A DNA stretch of 64,000 bases from assembly GCA_020832135.1 (NCBI GenBank), contig JAFIFG010000128.1, positions 1 to 64,000 on the forward strand, read 5' to 3'. Source of the stretch: Clostridiaceae bacterium (GTDB taxonomy: Bacteria; Bacillota; Clostridia; Peptostreptococcales; Natronincolaceae). Positions within the stretch are counted from its first letter, which is position 1, and every line of letters starts with the position of its first letter. The position numbers were made by a program, and so were the translations under genes. This document shows positions 18,741 to 26,944 of the stretch, one piece after another. The notes beneath the pieces were generated by a model that searched no databases, was not told the DNA's origin, and worked only from the letters and a program-made list of their open reading frames with translations.

Positions 18741-18800
18741 ATTAAGGCTGAGGATAAAATTTAGGGCAGAACTATATTTTAACTTTTGTCTTAATTTTTT
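18741..18800 (+). terminator. Imperfect hairpin followed by a T-run
   Basis: ATTAAG (18741-18746) can pair with CTTAAT (18790-18795), with a further TAAAAT/ATTTTA pairing inside, followed by TTTTTT. It is a plausible but imperfect terminator for the 53-residue gene. Confidence 0.4.
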
Positions 18801-18847
18801 TGTTTTTGAATAGAGCATTACTTAAAATTCATACCCAATTTTTAAAG

Positions 18848-18976
18848 TTATACACATAAAAATAGTAGTAATTCTGTTAATAATGTGAAGGAATTGTCAG
18901 TAAGTGTAATTGCAACGAACAAACCTGTGCATAAGTCTGTGGGTTATGTGGAAAACCTGTGGACAAGCGTGGATAG
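18848..18976. promoter_or_regulatory. DnaA-box cluster between convergent genes
   Basis: There are two perfect TTATNCACA boxes: TTATACACA at 18848-18856 and, on the minus strand, TTATGCACA at 18926-18934. Minus-strand one-mismatch versions of TTATCCACA lie at 18947-18955 and 18958-18966. Two-mismatch versions lie at 18938-18946 and 18968-18976, with another at 18998-19006. The five boxes at 18926-18976 share orientation and recur every 9-12 bases, about one helical turn. The site is not in front of a gene start: the 53-residue gene ends at 18709 and the dipeptidase gene ends at 19109 from the other side. No dnaA, dnaN or other oriC landmark is present. Confidence 0.75.
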
Positions 18977-19029
18977 AACCTCCCTTCTTTAAATATATGT
19001 GGGTATTACCAGAAATATGACTAAAATTT

Positions 19030-19105
19030 TTATTTAATAGAAAAGTAGAACTTTCCTATTAAATAAAAGACTGCAACTATAATATAGAAAATAGTTGCAG
19101 TCTTT
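19030..19105. terminator. Two consecutive hairpins beyond the dipeptidase gene
   Basis: A 16-bp inverted repeat with one mismatch (19030-19045 with 19050-19065) is followed by a perfect 15-bp stem (19066-19080 with 19091-19105). For the minus-strand dipeptidase gene the second hairpin followed by TTTATTTAAT is a good terminator. The first may back it up. Confidence 0.7.
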
Positions 19106-19108
19106 GTA

Positions 19109-20518
19109 CTATCTAGACAACTCATACAATGCTTTAGCATAGATATAAGTAATCTTTAAGAGGTTATCAATAGAAATATACTCATCTTTTTGATGAACAA
19201 CATCCTCATCACCAGGGAACATGGGGCCAAAGGCCACTGTATTAGCTAAGGTTCTAGCATAGGTACCACCACCAATGGTGATAGCTTCAGCATGTTTATC
19301 GCCGGTTTCTTCTTTATAAACCTCCATCAGTTTTTGAACTAGCATATGCTCCTTGGGTACGTATAGGGGCTTTGCATCCTCTTCTACTCTTAATTGAAGC
19401 CCTGTTCCCCTTAGCTTTTCTTCTATGGCGGTTACGACTTTTTCACCTTCAATTGTAATAGGATAACGTATATTTATCTTCATAGTAACCCCGTCTTCAT
19501 TGACATCTATCGTACCTACATTAAAAGTAAGTTTTCCAGATACATCATCTTCAAAGCCACAACCAATAGATTCTCCATAATACTCCATACCAATTTTTCT
19601 ATTATAGATATGAATTAACTCTAAAATATCACATTGACAATCCTCCAACACCGCTAAAAAGGATAAAAGCTGTGAGATAGCATTTTGACCTTTTTCTGGT
19701 GTGCTGCCGTGGGCAGATTTTCCTGTGGATTTTATGAGAATATCATCATTTTTTTCTTCTAGGGATAATGCAAAGCCTGTTTTTTTAATAAAAGAATCCA
19801 ATTGATCCTTAATTGATTGTGTACTTACTTTGTTTAGCTCTAGTATTGCTTCGCAAAAATCTGGAACTACATTAACTCTAGTACCGCCCCTGATACTTTT
19901 AATTTTTATACTGTTGGTACAATCACAATTTTTTCTCCATTTTTTATTTAAGGAAAGTATCTGTATCCCTTTTTCCCCGTGAATAACAGGAAAATCAGCA
20001 TCTGGGGTAAATCCCAGGTCAGGAGCCTTTTCTTTAGATAGATAATAGGGTATATCCTGCATACCACTTTCCTCGTTAGTGCCAAAGATGATCCTAATTT
20101 TTTTATGAATAGGTATATTGGACTCCTTTAAGGCCTTCATGGCAAAAAGAACTGCGATCATAGGGCCTTTATTGTCGATAGTGCCCCGTCCATAGATTTT
20201 ACCATCATGAATTTCTCCTCCATAAGGGGGATAGGTCCAGTCATCGCCTTCTGGAACTACATCTAAATGACCTAATACACCTATAGTTTCTTTACCCTCG
20301 CCCATTTCTCCGTATCCGGCATAGCCCTCTAGGTTTTTAGTTGTAAAACCCATTTCTTCAGCTAAACTTAAAGCATATTCCAATGCCTTATGAACTCCTT
20401 CACCAAAAGGCATTCCGGGCTTCTTGGTTTCCTCTACACTTTTAATTTGTATTATCTCTTGAGTCTTTTTAATAAGATCATCTCTATAATTATCTATTAA
20501 TTGTTTTAATTCATCCAT
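19109..20518 (-). CDS. M20-family dipeptidase, PepV type
   Basis: A 469-residue zinc aminopeptidase-like dipeptidase. The metal ligands are visible: His/Asp in GHLDVVPEGDDW (about residues 82-93), Asp in GRGTIDNKGP, the catalytic Glu pair in NEESGM, and Asp in FTPDADFPVIHGEKG. The length matches the PepV subfamily, which cleaves dipeptides including beta-Ala-His types in the cytoplasm. A GGAGGG ribosome site lies at 20525-20530 on the opposite strand. It stands alone between its terminator and the ABC-F gene. Confidence 0.9.
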   Translation of the reverse strand: MDELKQLIDNYRDDLIKKTQEIIQIKSVEETKKPGMPFGEGVHKALEYALSLAEEMGFTTKNLEGYAGYGEMGEGKETIGVLGHLDVVPEGDDWTYPPYGGEIHDGKIYGRGTIDNKGPMIAVLFAMKALKESNIPIHKKIRIIFGTNEESGMQDIPYYLSKEKAPDLGFTPDADFPVIHGEKGIQILSLNKKWRKNCDCTNSIKIKSIRGGTRVNVVPDFCEAILELNKVSTQSIKDQLDSFIKKTGFALSLEEKNDDILIKSTGKSAHGSTPEKGQNAISQLLSFLAVLEDCQCDILELIHIYNRKIGMEYYGESIGCGFEDDVSGKLTFNVGTIDVNEDGVTMKINIRYPITIEGEKVVTAIEEKLRGTGLQLRVEEDAKPLYVPKEHMLVQKLMEVYKEETGDKHAEAITIGGGTYARTLANTVAFGPMFPGDEDVVHQKDEYISIDNLLKITYIYAKALYELSR

Positions 20519-20590
20519 TCCTTTCCCTCCTTTATTTTACTTATTCTCATTATATTGATTTTACCAGTGGTTTATAACCGTTAGCAATAA

Positions 20591-22513
20591 TTATGAGTCT
20601 TGATACCCCTCCCATTGTTCATAAAGTATATCAATTTTTTCTTTCGTCTCCAGCACCTTCTGATGAATTTCTTTACTTTTTTCAGGATTAGAATAAATCT
20701 CTTCTTGACACATTAATGCTTCTAACTCTGATAATCTTTCTTCTGATACCATGATTTCTTCTTCTAAGCTTTGTTGTAGCTTTGCCTGTTGTTTCGTTCG
20801 ATTACGTTCTTCTTTTTCCTTACGTCGCTCATCTTTTAATTGAGTTTTGGTTTTAATTTGAGCGTCTTCATTTTCTTCTTCCAGTAACTGCTGTTTTTTC
20901 TTTTCCATACAATAATCATAGTTTCCTAAAAACATCTCTGCACCATTAGGTTTAAGCTCTATAATTTTAGTAGCTACACGATTTAGAAAGTATCTATCGT
21001 GGGATATGAAAAACACAGTACCATCGTATTGTAATAAAGCATCTTCTAAAACCTCTTTAGATTCAATGTCTAAGTGATTTGTTGGCTCGTCCAACAATAA
21101 AAAGTTAGATTTTGAAAGGATTAATTTCAGGAGAGATAACCTAGCCTTCTCTCCACCACTTAAATTTAAAACAGGTTTAAACACTTCCTCATCTCTAAAA
21201 AGAAAAGCACCTAACAAGGTTCGTATTTGTGTTTGATCCATATGAATATGGTCATCCCATATTTCATCAATAATGATTTTATTAGGATGAAGATTCTCCT
21301 GTTCCTGATCATAATAACCTATATCAACATTATGACCAAGTTTAAACTCTCCATCGGTTAAAATTTCTTTATTTAAAAGAATTTTAAACAAAGTTGATTT
21401 GCCAACACCATTGGGCCCTATTAAGGCAACTCTTTCCCCTTGATAGATATCAAAAAATACATTTTCAAATAAAGGCTGATCTCCGAAGGATTTCTGTAAA
21501 TCTTTTGCGGATAATATATCGTTACCACTTTTCATGCCTGTCTGAAATCTTATTTTGGCTTTATCATGGGACATTTGAGGTTTGGTAAGGACTTCCACTT
21601 TTGATAGTTGCTTCTCCTTACTTTTAGCACGATTCATTAGTTTTTCCGTACCATGTTGTCTAAGTCTTCTAATCACATCTTTTTGTCTATCTAGTTCTTT
21701 TTCCTGGGCTAGATACTCTCTTAACTGCTGCTCTCTAGTGATTTGCTTTTTCTTCATAAAATCCGTGTAGTTACCATTATAACTTTCTAATCCATGGTTT
21801 TCGATCTCCATAATACGACTTACTAATTGATCTAAAAAGTATCTATCATGAGAAATCATTAAAATAGTACCATTGTAGTCCTTTAAGAATCCCTCTAACC
21901 ATTCTACTGCCTCTATGTCTAAATGGTTAGTGGGCTCATCTAACATTAGAATATCTGGTTTTGTAAGCAGGAGTTTAGCAAGGGAAATCCGAGTCTTTTG
22001 ACCACCACTTAGTTGGAAAATAGGTTGATGAAATTCCTCCTCAGCAAAACCTAGGCCCCTCAGTACTCCCCTCACTTCGCTTCGAAAACCATAGCCATTC
22101 TTTTGATTAAAATCTTCCAGTAGAGAGGAATAGTGGTTCATGGCCTCATTCAACTGAAGAGAAGATGGGCTTTCTTTACTTAGCTCTGCGATGTTTACTT
22201 CTGCATCCCTTAATTGTTTCTCCATTGCCATTAGATCAGAAAACACCATGACTACCTCTTCATAAACGGTATGATCCATATTCAAAATATTATTTTGCTC
22301 TAAATAGCCTATTTTTGTAGACTTAGTTATATATAATTCTCCAGCTTCATAGGGAAGCTGTTGAGATATAATCTTAAAAAGGGTAGACTTCCCAGCTCCA
22401 TTTCCTCCCACTAAGCCAACCTTCTCCCCTTTGTTGATGCTGAAGGTAATGTTTTTTATAATAACATCAATCCCGAAGGACTTTGTTATATTATTACATG
22501 ATAAAACAATCAT
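20591..22513 (-). CDS. ABC-F family ATPase, YdiF/Uup-like
   Basis: A 640-residue soluble protein with two ABC domains and no membrane segment. Walker A motifs are GGNGAGKST (near residue 36) and GPNGVGKST (near 363), with signatures LSGGQKTRISLAKLLL and LSGGEKARLSLLKLIL. A charged linker separates the domains and a Lys/Glu coiled coil forms the C-terminus. ABC-F proteins bind the ribosomal E site and help stalled ribosomes. Its position between tsaD and rex matches ydiF of B. subtilis, here inverted. The ribosome site AGGAGG precedes the ATG. Confidence 0.92.
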   Translation of the reverse strand: MIVLSCNNITKSFGIDVIIKNITFSINKGEKVGLVGGNGAGKSTLFKIISQQLPYEAGELYITKSTKIGYLEQNNILNMDHTVYEEVVMVFSDLMAMEKQLRDAEVNIAELSKESPSSLQLNEAMNHYSSLLEDFNQKNGYGFRSEVRGVLRGLGFAEEEFHQPIFQLSGGQKTRISLAKLLLTKPDILMLDEPTNHLDIEAVEWLEGFLKDYNGTILMISHDRYFLDQLVSRIMEIENHGLESYNGNYTDFMKKKQITREQQLREYLAQEKELDRQKDVIRRLRQHGTEKLMNRAKSKEKQLSKVEVLTKPQMSHDKAKIRFQTGMKSGNDILSAKDLQKSFGDQPLFENVFFDIYQGERVALIGPNGVGKSTLFKILLNKEILTDGEFKLGHNVDIGYYDQEQENLHPNKIIIDEIWDDHIHMDQTQIRTLLGAFLFRDEEVFKPVLNLSGGEKARLSLLKLILSKSNFLLLDEPTNHLDIESKEVLEDALLQYDGTVFFISHDRYFLNRVATKIIELKPNGAEMFLGNYDYCMEKKKQQLLEEENEDAQIKTKTQLKDERRKEKEERNRTKQQAKLQQSLEEEIMVSEERLSELEALMCQEEIYSNPEKSKEIHQKVLETKEKIDILYEQWEGYQDS

Positions 22514-22636
22514 ATTTTTTCCTCCTACAGGTTTTCTATATATCCTTCACTAATTTTCCTATTCTAGTTATAGTTTAGCAAAAAAGAAGGCAATAATAAA
22601 GGTAAGTATGGAGTTAAGAGGTAATGAAATTGATGA

Positions 22637-22665
22637 TTTACACAAAAGAAAATATTTGATATAAT
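22637..22665 (+). promoter_or_regulatory. SigA promoter upstream of rex, with an overlapping Rex half-site
   Basis: TTTACA (22637-22642), 17 bases, TATAAT (22660-22665). A perfect TTGTTAA half-site (22665-22671) overlaps the -10, but the other half is not convincing. A second candidate, TTGTTA-N18-TATAAA, lies at 22715-22744. The first promoter would give a leader of roughly 220 bases; apart from these elements I see only AT-rich sequence from 22514 to 22894. Confidence 0.65.
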
Positions 22666-22894
22666 TGTTAATTATAGAAAATCGGGGGGAATAAGGTTTT
22701 TTAGTAATATTTTTTTGTTATTTTTTTTGCAAAGTGGGTATAAATATAGTTAAAGATAAAATTTAATTAGCATATAGATTTATATATATATGATAAATAA
22801 ACTAAAGTGGAAAGAATTCCGAATATTGGTAAAAATATACTGCTTTGCAACAAGTAATGACTTTAAATAAAAATTCATAATGGGAGACGATCAT

Positions 22895-23539
22895 ATGGGT
22901 AAAAGTTACAATAATATTTCAATGGCGGTTATTAGAAGATTGCCAAAGTATCACAGGTACTTAAAGGAGCTTTTAGATAAGGAAGTATATAGAATTTCCT
23001 CAAAAGAATTAAGTGTTATGATGGGCTTCACTGCTTCTCAAATACGTCAAGATTTAAATAATTTTGGTGGATTTGGCCAACAAGGTTATGGATATAATGT
23101 AGAAGAACTGTATGGAGAAATCAAAAAAATATTAGGATTAAATAATACCTATGGTACTGTAATAATAGGGGCCGGTAATTTGGGGCAGGCAATTGCAAAT
23201 TATGCTAATTTCCAAAAATATGGATTTAATTTAAAGGCTTTATTTGATGTTAATCCTAAGATGGTAGGCATAAAGATTAGTGATATACCTGTGTATGATG
23301 TAGATGAACTACAGGAATTTACTGCTAAAAACAATATTGAAATAGGAGTCATCTGTACACCTAAGGAATTTGCTCAAGATATAGCAGATAAATTGGTGAA
23401 ATCCGGGGTATCCTCAATATGGAATTTTGCACCTGTAGACCTTGATGTGCCAGAGGATATTATTATGGAAAATGTACACTTAAGTGATAGCTTGTTTATT
23501 CTTTCCTATCTGTTAAGTAATAATAATGAAGAAGCATAA
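22895..23539 (+). CDS. rex: Redox-sensing transcriptional repressor Rex
   Basis: The 214-residue protein has an N-terminal winged helix (about 1-80, with the QIRQDLNNFGGFG recognition region at 49-61) and a Rossmann domain with the NAD(H) motif GAGNLG (92-97). Rex leaves its operators when NADH rises relative to NAD+. The ATG at 22895 has GGGAG at 22882-22886; the ATG at 22880 overlaps that ribosome site and is rejected. Candidate targets with Rex-type operators lie close by, at 23667-23707 and 28719-28788. Confidence 0.96.
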   Translation: MGKSYNNISMAVIRRLPKYHRYLKELLDKEVYRISSKELSVMMGFTASQIRQDLNNFGGFGQQGYGYNVEELYGEIKKILGLNNTYGTVIIGAGNLGQAIANYANFQKYGFNLKALFDVNPKMVGIKISDIPVYDVDELQEFTAKNNIEIGVICTPKEFAQDIADKLVKSGVSSIWNFAPVDLDVPEDIIMENVHLSDSLFILSYLLSNNNEEA

Positions 23540-23559
23540 TCTTAAAAATATAAATCAAG

Positions 23560-23596
23560 AAATCATCCTATTGGCTTTTAAAAGGATGATTTTTTT
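23560..23596 (+). terminator. Terminator of rex
   Basis: AATCATCCT (23561-23569) pairs with AGGATGATT (23583-23591), followed by a T-run. Confidence 0.85.
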
Positions 23597-23666
23597 AGGT
23601 GGAAAATAAGAATTACTATATACTAATAAATATTTTTTTAATACCCCTTTTATTTTATGAAAGAAT

Positions 23667-23684
23667 ATGTTAATATATTATCAA
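23667..23684. promoter_or_regulatory. Rex-box-like operator 1 of the acyl-CoA dehydrogenase/etf operon
   Basis: ATGTTAA-N4-TTATCAA matches 12 of 14 defined positions of the clostridial Rex consensus TTGTTAA-N4-TTAACAA. It covers a possible -10 TATTAT (23676-23681), the expected position for repression. No convincing -35 is visible upstream. Confidence 0.65.
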
Positions 23685-23689
23685 ATAAA

Positions 23690-23707
23690 GTGTTAAAAAA
23701 ATATCAA
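23690..23707. promoter_or_regulatory. Rex-box-like operator 2 of the acyl-CoA dehydrogenase/etf operon
   Basis: GTGTTAA-N4-ATATCAA matches 11 of 14 positions and lies 23 bases centre-to-centre from operator 1, roughly two helical turns, so the pair could bind Rex dimers on one face. Confidence 0.5.
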
Positions 23708-23740
23708 ATACAACGACAAACTATTCTGGTTTAAAGAAAC

Positions 23741-23778
23741 TCCAAACAAGGTATATAAGACATATCGCTATGTTTGGA
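23741..23778 (+). other. Hairpin in the leader of the acyl-CoA dehydrogenase operon
   Basis: TCCAAACA (23741-23748) and TGTTTGGA (23771-23778) are perfectly complementary around a 22-base loop. It lies in the untranslated leader 43 bases before the start codon. No T-run follows, so it is not a terminator; it may stabilise the mRNA or bind a factor. Confidence 0.45.
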
Positions 23779-23820
23779 TAAAGTCATATGATTTAACTTA
23801 TTAAAAGGGAGGAATTCAAG

Positions 23821-24960
23821 ATGGATTTTGGTTTATCAAAAGAGCATAGAATGCTAAAGCAAATGTATCAAGAATTTGCTAAAAATGAAGTAAAGCCTCT
23901 TGCAGCAGAAATAGATGAAGAGGAAAGATTTCCGTTGGAAACTCTTGAAAAACTAGTAAGGTCTGGATTTATGGGAATTCCCTTTCCTAAAAAATATGGT
24001 GGCGAGGGTGGAGACAATCTTGGGTATGCCATGGCGGTTGAAGAACTATCAAGGGTTTGTGCCACCACTGGTGTTATTGTATCAGCCCATACTTCGCTAG
24101 GTGCAAATCCAATTTTTGAATTTGGAACAGAGGAGCAAAAAGAAAAATATTTAATACCTTTAGCAAAGGGTGAGAAATTAGGTGCCTTTGGTTTAACTGA
24201 AGCCAATGCAGGAACAGATGCATCAGCTCAACAAACAACAGCTGTATTAGATGGTGACCATTATATTTTAAATGGTTCTAAGATTTTTATAACTAATGCA
24301 GGGTATGCTCATACCTACATCATTATGGCAATGACAGATAAAAGTGCAGGAACTAGAGGTATATCGGCCTTCATAGTAGATGCAGATACTGAAGGATTTA
24401 CTATAGGTCCAAAAGAGAAAAAATTAGGGATAAGAGGTTCTGCTACTTGTGAATTAATATTCGAAAATTGTAGAGTGCCGAAGGAAAACCTTCTTAAAAA
24501 AGAAGGTGCTGGATTTAAAATAGCTATGCAAACCTTAGATGGCGGAAGAATAGGTATAGCTTCTCAAGCCTTAGGTATAGCTCAAGGTGCTATGGATGAG
24601 TGTCTTAACTATGTTAAGGAAAGAAAACAATTTGGTAGATCAATAGGTCAATTCCAAAACACACAATTTCAGCTAGCTGATATGCAAACAAAGGTGGAGG
24701 CTGCAAGGTTATTAGTTTATAAAGCTGCCTACAAAAAAGATAATAAATTACCATTCTCTTATGATGCAGCTATGGCAAAACTATATGCTTCAGAAGTTGC
24801 AATGGAGGTTACAACAAAGGCTGTGCAAATTTTCGGTGGCTATGGATATACAAGAGAATATCCAGTTGAAAGAATGATGAGGGATGCCAAAATAACTGAA
24901 ATATATGAAGGAACATCTGAAGTGCAAAAAATGGTAATCTCTGCTCATTTATTAAAATAA
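23821..24960 (+). CDS. Acyl-CoA dehydrogenase, butyryl-CoA dehydrogenase (Bcd)-like
   Basis: A 379-residue flavoprotein of the short-chain acyl-CoA dehydrogenase family. It has the FAD/substrate region FGLTEANAGTDAS (about 122-134), the R-rich FAD contacts near 255-270, and the catalytic-base motif YEGT with Glu363. With the EtfB and EtfA genes that follow it would form a Bcd-EtfAB-type complex, which in Clostridia can couple NADH oxidation to ferredoxin reduction by flavin bifurcation. No thiolase, crotonase or hydroxybutyryl-CoA dehydrogenase is adjacent, so the acyl-CoA substrate (crotonyl, acrylyl or another enoyl-CoA) is open. Ribosome site GGGAGG; Rex-type operators upstream. Confidence 0.92.
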   Translation: MDFGLSKEHRMLKQMYQEFAKNEVKPLAAEIDEEERFPLETLEKLVRSGFMGIPFPKKYGGEGGDNLGYAMAVEELSRVCATTGVIVSAHTSLGANPIFEFGTEEQKEKYLIPLAKGEKLGAFGLTEANAGTDASAQQTTAVLDGDHYILNGSKIFITNAGYAHTYIIMAMTDKSAGTRGISAFIVDADTEGFTIGPKEKKLGIRGSATCELIFENCRVPKENLLKKEGAGFKIAMQTLDGGRIGIASQALGIAQGAMDECLNYVKERKQFGRSIGQFQNTQFQLADMQTKVEAARLLVYKAAYKKDNKLPFSYDAAMAKLYASEVAMEVTTKAVQIFGGYGYTREYPVERMMRDAKITEIYEGTSEVQKMVISAHLLK

Positions 24961-24973
24961 GGAGGTATAAACG

Positions 24974-25756
24974 ATGAAAATAGTTGTTTGTATAAAACAA
25001 GTTCCGGATACAACGGAAGTTAGAATAGATCCAAAAACTGGAACCCTTATCCGTGAAGGTGTTCCAACAATCATTAACCCTGATGACAAAAGTGGTTTAG
25101 AGGCTGCTTTGCAATTAAAGGATAAGCATGGTGCAGAAGTTACTGTAATTACTATGGGACCTCCTCAAGCAGATGCAGCCCTTAGGGAAGCCTTAGCAAT
25201 GGGAGCGGATAGAGGTATACTTCTTACAGATAGAGCCTTTGCAGGAGCGGACACATGGGCTACTTCATCAGCACTAGCGGGAGCCCTTAAAAAATTAGAT
25301 TTTGATGTTATTATAGCAGGAAGACAAGCTATTGACGGTGATACAGCCCAAGTAGGTCCACAAATAGCAGAACATTTAAGTTTACCTTCTATCACTTATG
25401 TAGAGGATGTTGAAGTAGTGGAAGAAGCAATTATTGTTAGAAGATCTTTTGAAGATGGATATCATAAAATAAAGGTGAAAACACCGTGCTTAATCACAAC
25501 CCTTCAAGGAATGAATCAACCAAGGTATATGCGTGTATCTGGTATATATGATGTCTATAAAGAAGATAGAGTAGAGGTATGGAGTGTAAATGATATTGAA
25601 GTGGATCATGGTAACTTGGGTCTTAAGGGATCACCTACCAAAGTGAAAAAGTCCTTTACCAAAGGTGCAAAGGCAGCTGGAAAAGTATTTGATGTAGAAG
25701 CACCAGAAGCAGCTAAAATAATTATAGATAAAATTAAGGAAGAGTACATTATTTAG
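24974..25756 (+). CDS. etfB: Electron transfer flavoprotein, beta subunit
   Basis: The 260-residue EtfB has the N-terminal MKIVVCIKQVPDT and the conserved AGRQAIDGDTAQVGPQIAE block (about 115-133). It binds the beta-side flavin in bifurcating Etfs and carries electrons to the dehydrogenase encoded 13 bases upstream. AGGAGG lies before the ATG. EtfA follows after 33 bases. Confidence 0.95.
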   Translation: MKIVVCIKQVPDTTEVRIDPKTGTLIREGVPTIINPDDKSGLEAALQLKDKHGAEVTVITMGPPQADAALREALAMGADRGILLTDRAFAGADTWATSSALAGALKKLDFDVIIAGRQAIDGDTAQVGPQIAEHLSLPSITYVEDVEVVEEAIIVRRSFEDGYHKIKVKTPCLITTLQGMNQPRYMRVSGIYDVYKEDRVEVWSVNDIEVDHGNLGLKGSPTKVKKSFTKGAKAAGKVFDVEAPEAAKIIIDKIKEEYII

Positions 25757-25789
25757 GACTATAATCTTAATGATAGGAGGTTAGTAAAG

Positions 25790-26806
25790 GTGAATATAAC
25801 AGATTATAAAGGTGTTTTAGTTTATATAGAGCAAAGAAATAAAGAAATGATGAATGTTTCCTTAGAGCTTTTAGGTAAGGGAAGAGAACTAGCAGACAAA
25901 CTAGGAGAAAAACTTATAGGAGTTTTAGTAGGGCATGATGTAAAGGGATTAGCACAGGAAGTCGTATATCATGGTGCTGATAAAGTAGTTACAATAGATC
26001 ATAAAGTGCTTGAAAATTTCAGTAATGAAGCCTATACAAAGGCATTGACTGCTGCAATTAATCAAGAAAAGCCAGAGGTTGTTTTAGTAGGGGCTACTAC
26101 AATGGGAAGAGATATAGGTCCGAGAGTTGCTGCTAGAATAGCTACTGGACTTACAGCGGATTGTACTTTACTTGAAATAGAAGATGAAACTAGAGGTCTT
26201 CTTATGACAAGGCCTGCCTTTGGTGGTAATTTGATGGCTACAATTATTTGTCCTGACCATAGACCTCAAATGTCAACAGTAAGACCTGGGGTTATGGTAA
26301 AGCTTGATAGAGATGAAAATAGAACTGGGGAAATTATAGAATTAGATGCCGGACTTTCAGAGGCAGATCTTAATATAGAAATTCTTGAAATCGTAAAGGA
26401 AGAAAAGCAAAAAGCCAATATAGAAGATGCAAAGGTTCTTATTTCAGCAGGGAGAGGTATGGGCTCAAAAGAAAATGTTTCAGTTCTTTACGATTTAGCA
26501 GGAGAGTTGGATGCTGAGGTATCAGGTTCTCGTGCAGTAATTGATAATGCATGGTTAGATAAAGCAAGACAGGTTGGGCAAACAGGAAAAACTGTAAGAC
26601 CTGATCTATACTTCGCTTGTGGTATATCTGGAGCAATACAACACGTTGCTGGTATGGAGGAATCACAACTTATTATAGCAATTAACAAAGATGCAGGTGC
26701 ACCTATATTTGAAGTTGCAGATGTAGGTATTGTAGGAGATGCTACTAAAATCGTTCCATTGGTTACAGAAGAATTAAAAAAATTAAAAAAACAGGCAAAT
26801 AGCTAA
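25790..26806 (+). CDS. etfA: Electron transfer flavoprotein, alpha subunit
   Basis: The 338-residue EtfA has the C-terminal FAD-binding signature (GSRAVIDNAW, then GQTGKTVRPDLYFACGISGA, then INKDAGAPIFEVADVGIVGD). It lacks the N-terminal ferredoxin domain seen in some clostridial EtfA proteins. The start is a GTG with GGAGG at 25776-25780. It completes a three-gene dehydrogenase-etfB-etfA operon. Confidence 0.95.
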   Translation: MNITDYKGVLVYIEQRNKEMMNVSLELLGKGRELADKLGEKLIGVLVGHDVKGLAQEVVYHGADKVVTIDHKVLENFSNEAYTKALTAAINQEKPEVVLVGATTMGRDIGPRVAARIATGLTADCTLLEIEDETRGLLMTRPAFGGNLMATIICPDHRPQMSTVRPGVMVKLDRDENRTGEIIELDAGLSEADLNIEILEIVKEEKQKANIEDAKVLISAGRGMGSKENVSVLYDLAGELDAEVSGSRAVIDNAWLDKARQVGQTGKTVRPDLYFACGISGAIQHVAGMEESQLIIAINKDAGAPIFEVADVGIVGDATKIVPLVTEELKKLKKQANS

Positions 26807-26840
26807 AAAAACTATAGTATTTTTGAAAAAATTGATATAA

Positions 26841-26870
26841 TAATAAGAAATAAGTGCTTATTTCTTATTA
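26841..26870. promoter_or_regulatory. Perfect 30-bp palindrome upstream of marR
   Basis: TAATAAGAAATAAG (26841-26854) is exactly mirrored by 26857-26870 with a 2-base centre. Its right arm overlaps the expected -35 position for the TATAAT at 26883-26888. It could be an autoregulatory MarR operator or a terminator of etfA; the missing loop argues for a DNA site. Confidence 0.55.
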
Positions 26871-26898
26871 AAATTAAAATAGTATAATATTTTAATTA

Positions 26899-26928
26899 AG
26901 TTAAAGCATCCTTACGGGTGCTTTAACT
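26899..26928 (+). terminator. Leader hairpin between the marR promoter and start codon
   Basis: TTAAAGCATCC pairs with GGGTGCTTTAA around a TTAC loop, an 11-bp stem with one G-U pair. It lies 11 bases after the TATAAT, so it would be the first structure in the marR transcript, and could also terminate read-through from etfA. The following T content is low. Confidence 0.5.
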
Positions 26929-26944
26929 ATTTTGAGGTGAAAAA

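Noticed and set aside
18848-18976. Chromosomal replication origin
   Set aside because: No dnaA, dnaN, rpmH or gyr genes are near. A DnaA-box cluster outside oriC explains the boxes with fewer assumptions, although origin activity cannot be excluded without whole-genome skew.
22665-22682. Complete Rex operator on the rex promoter
   Set aside because: Only the left half TTGTTAA is good. The right half (AGAAAAT) does not match TTAACAA.
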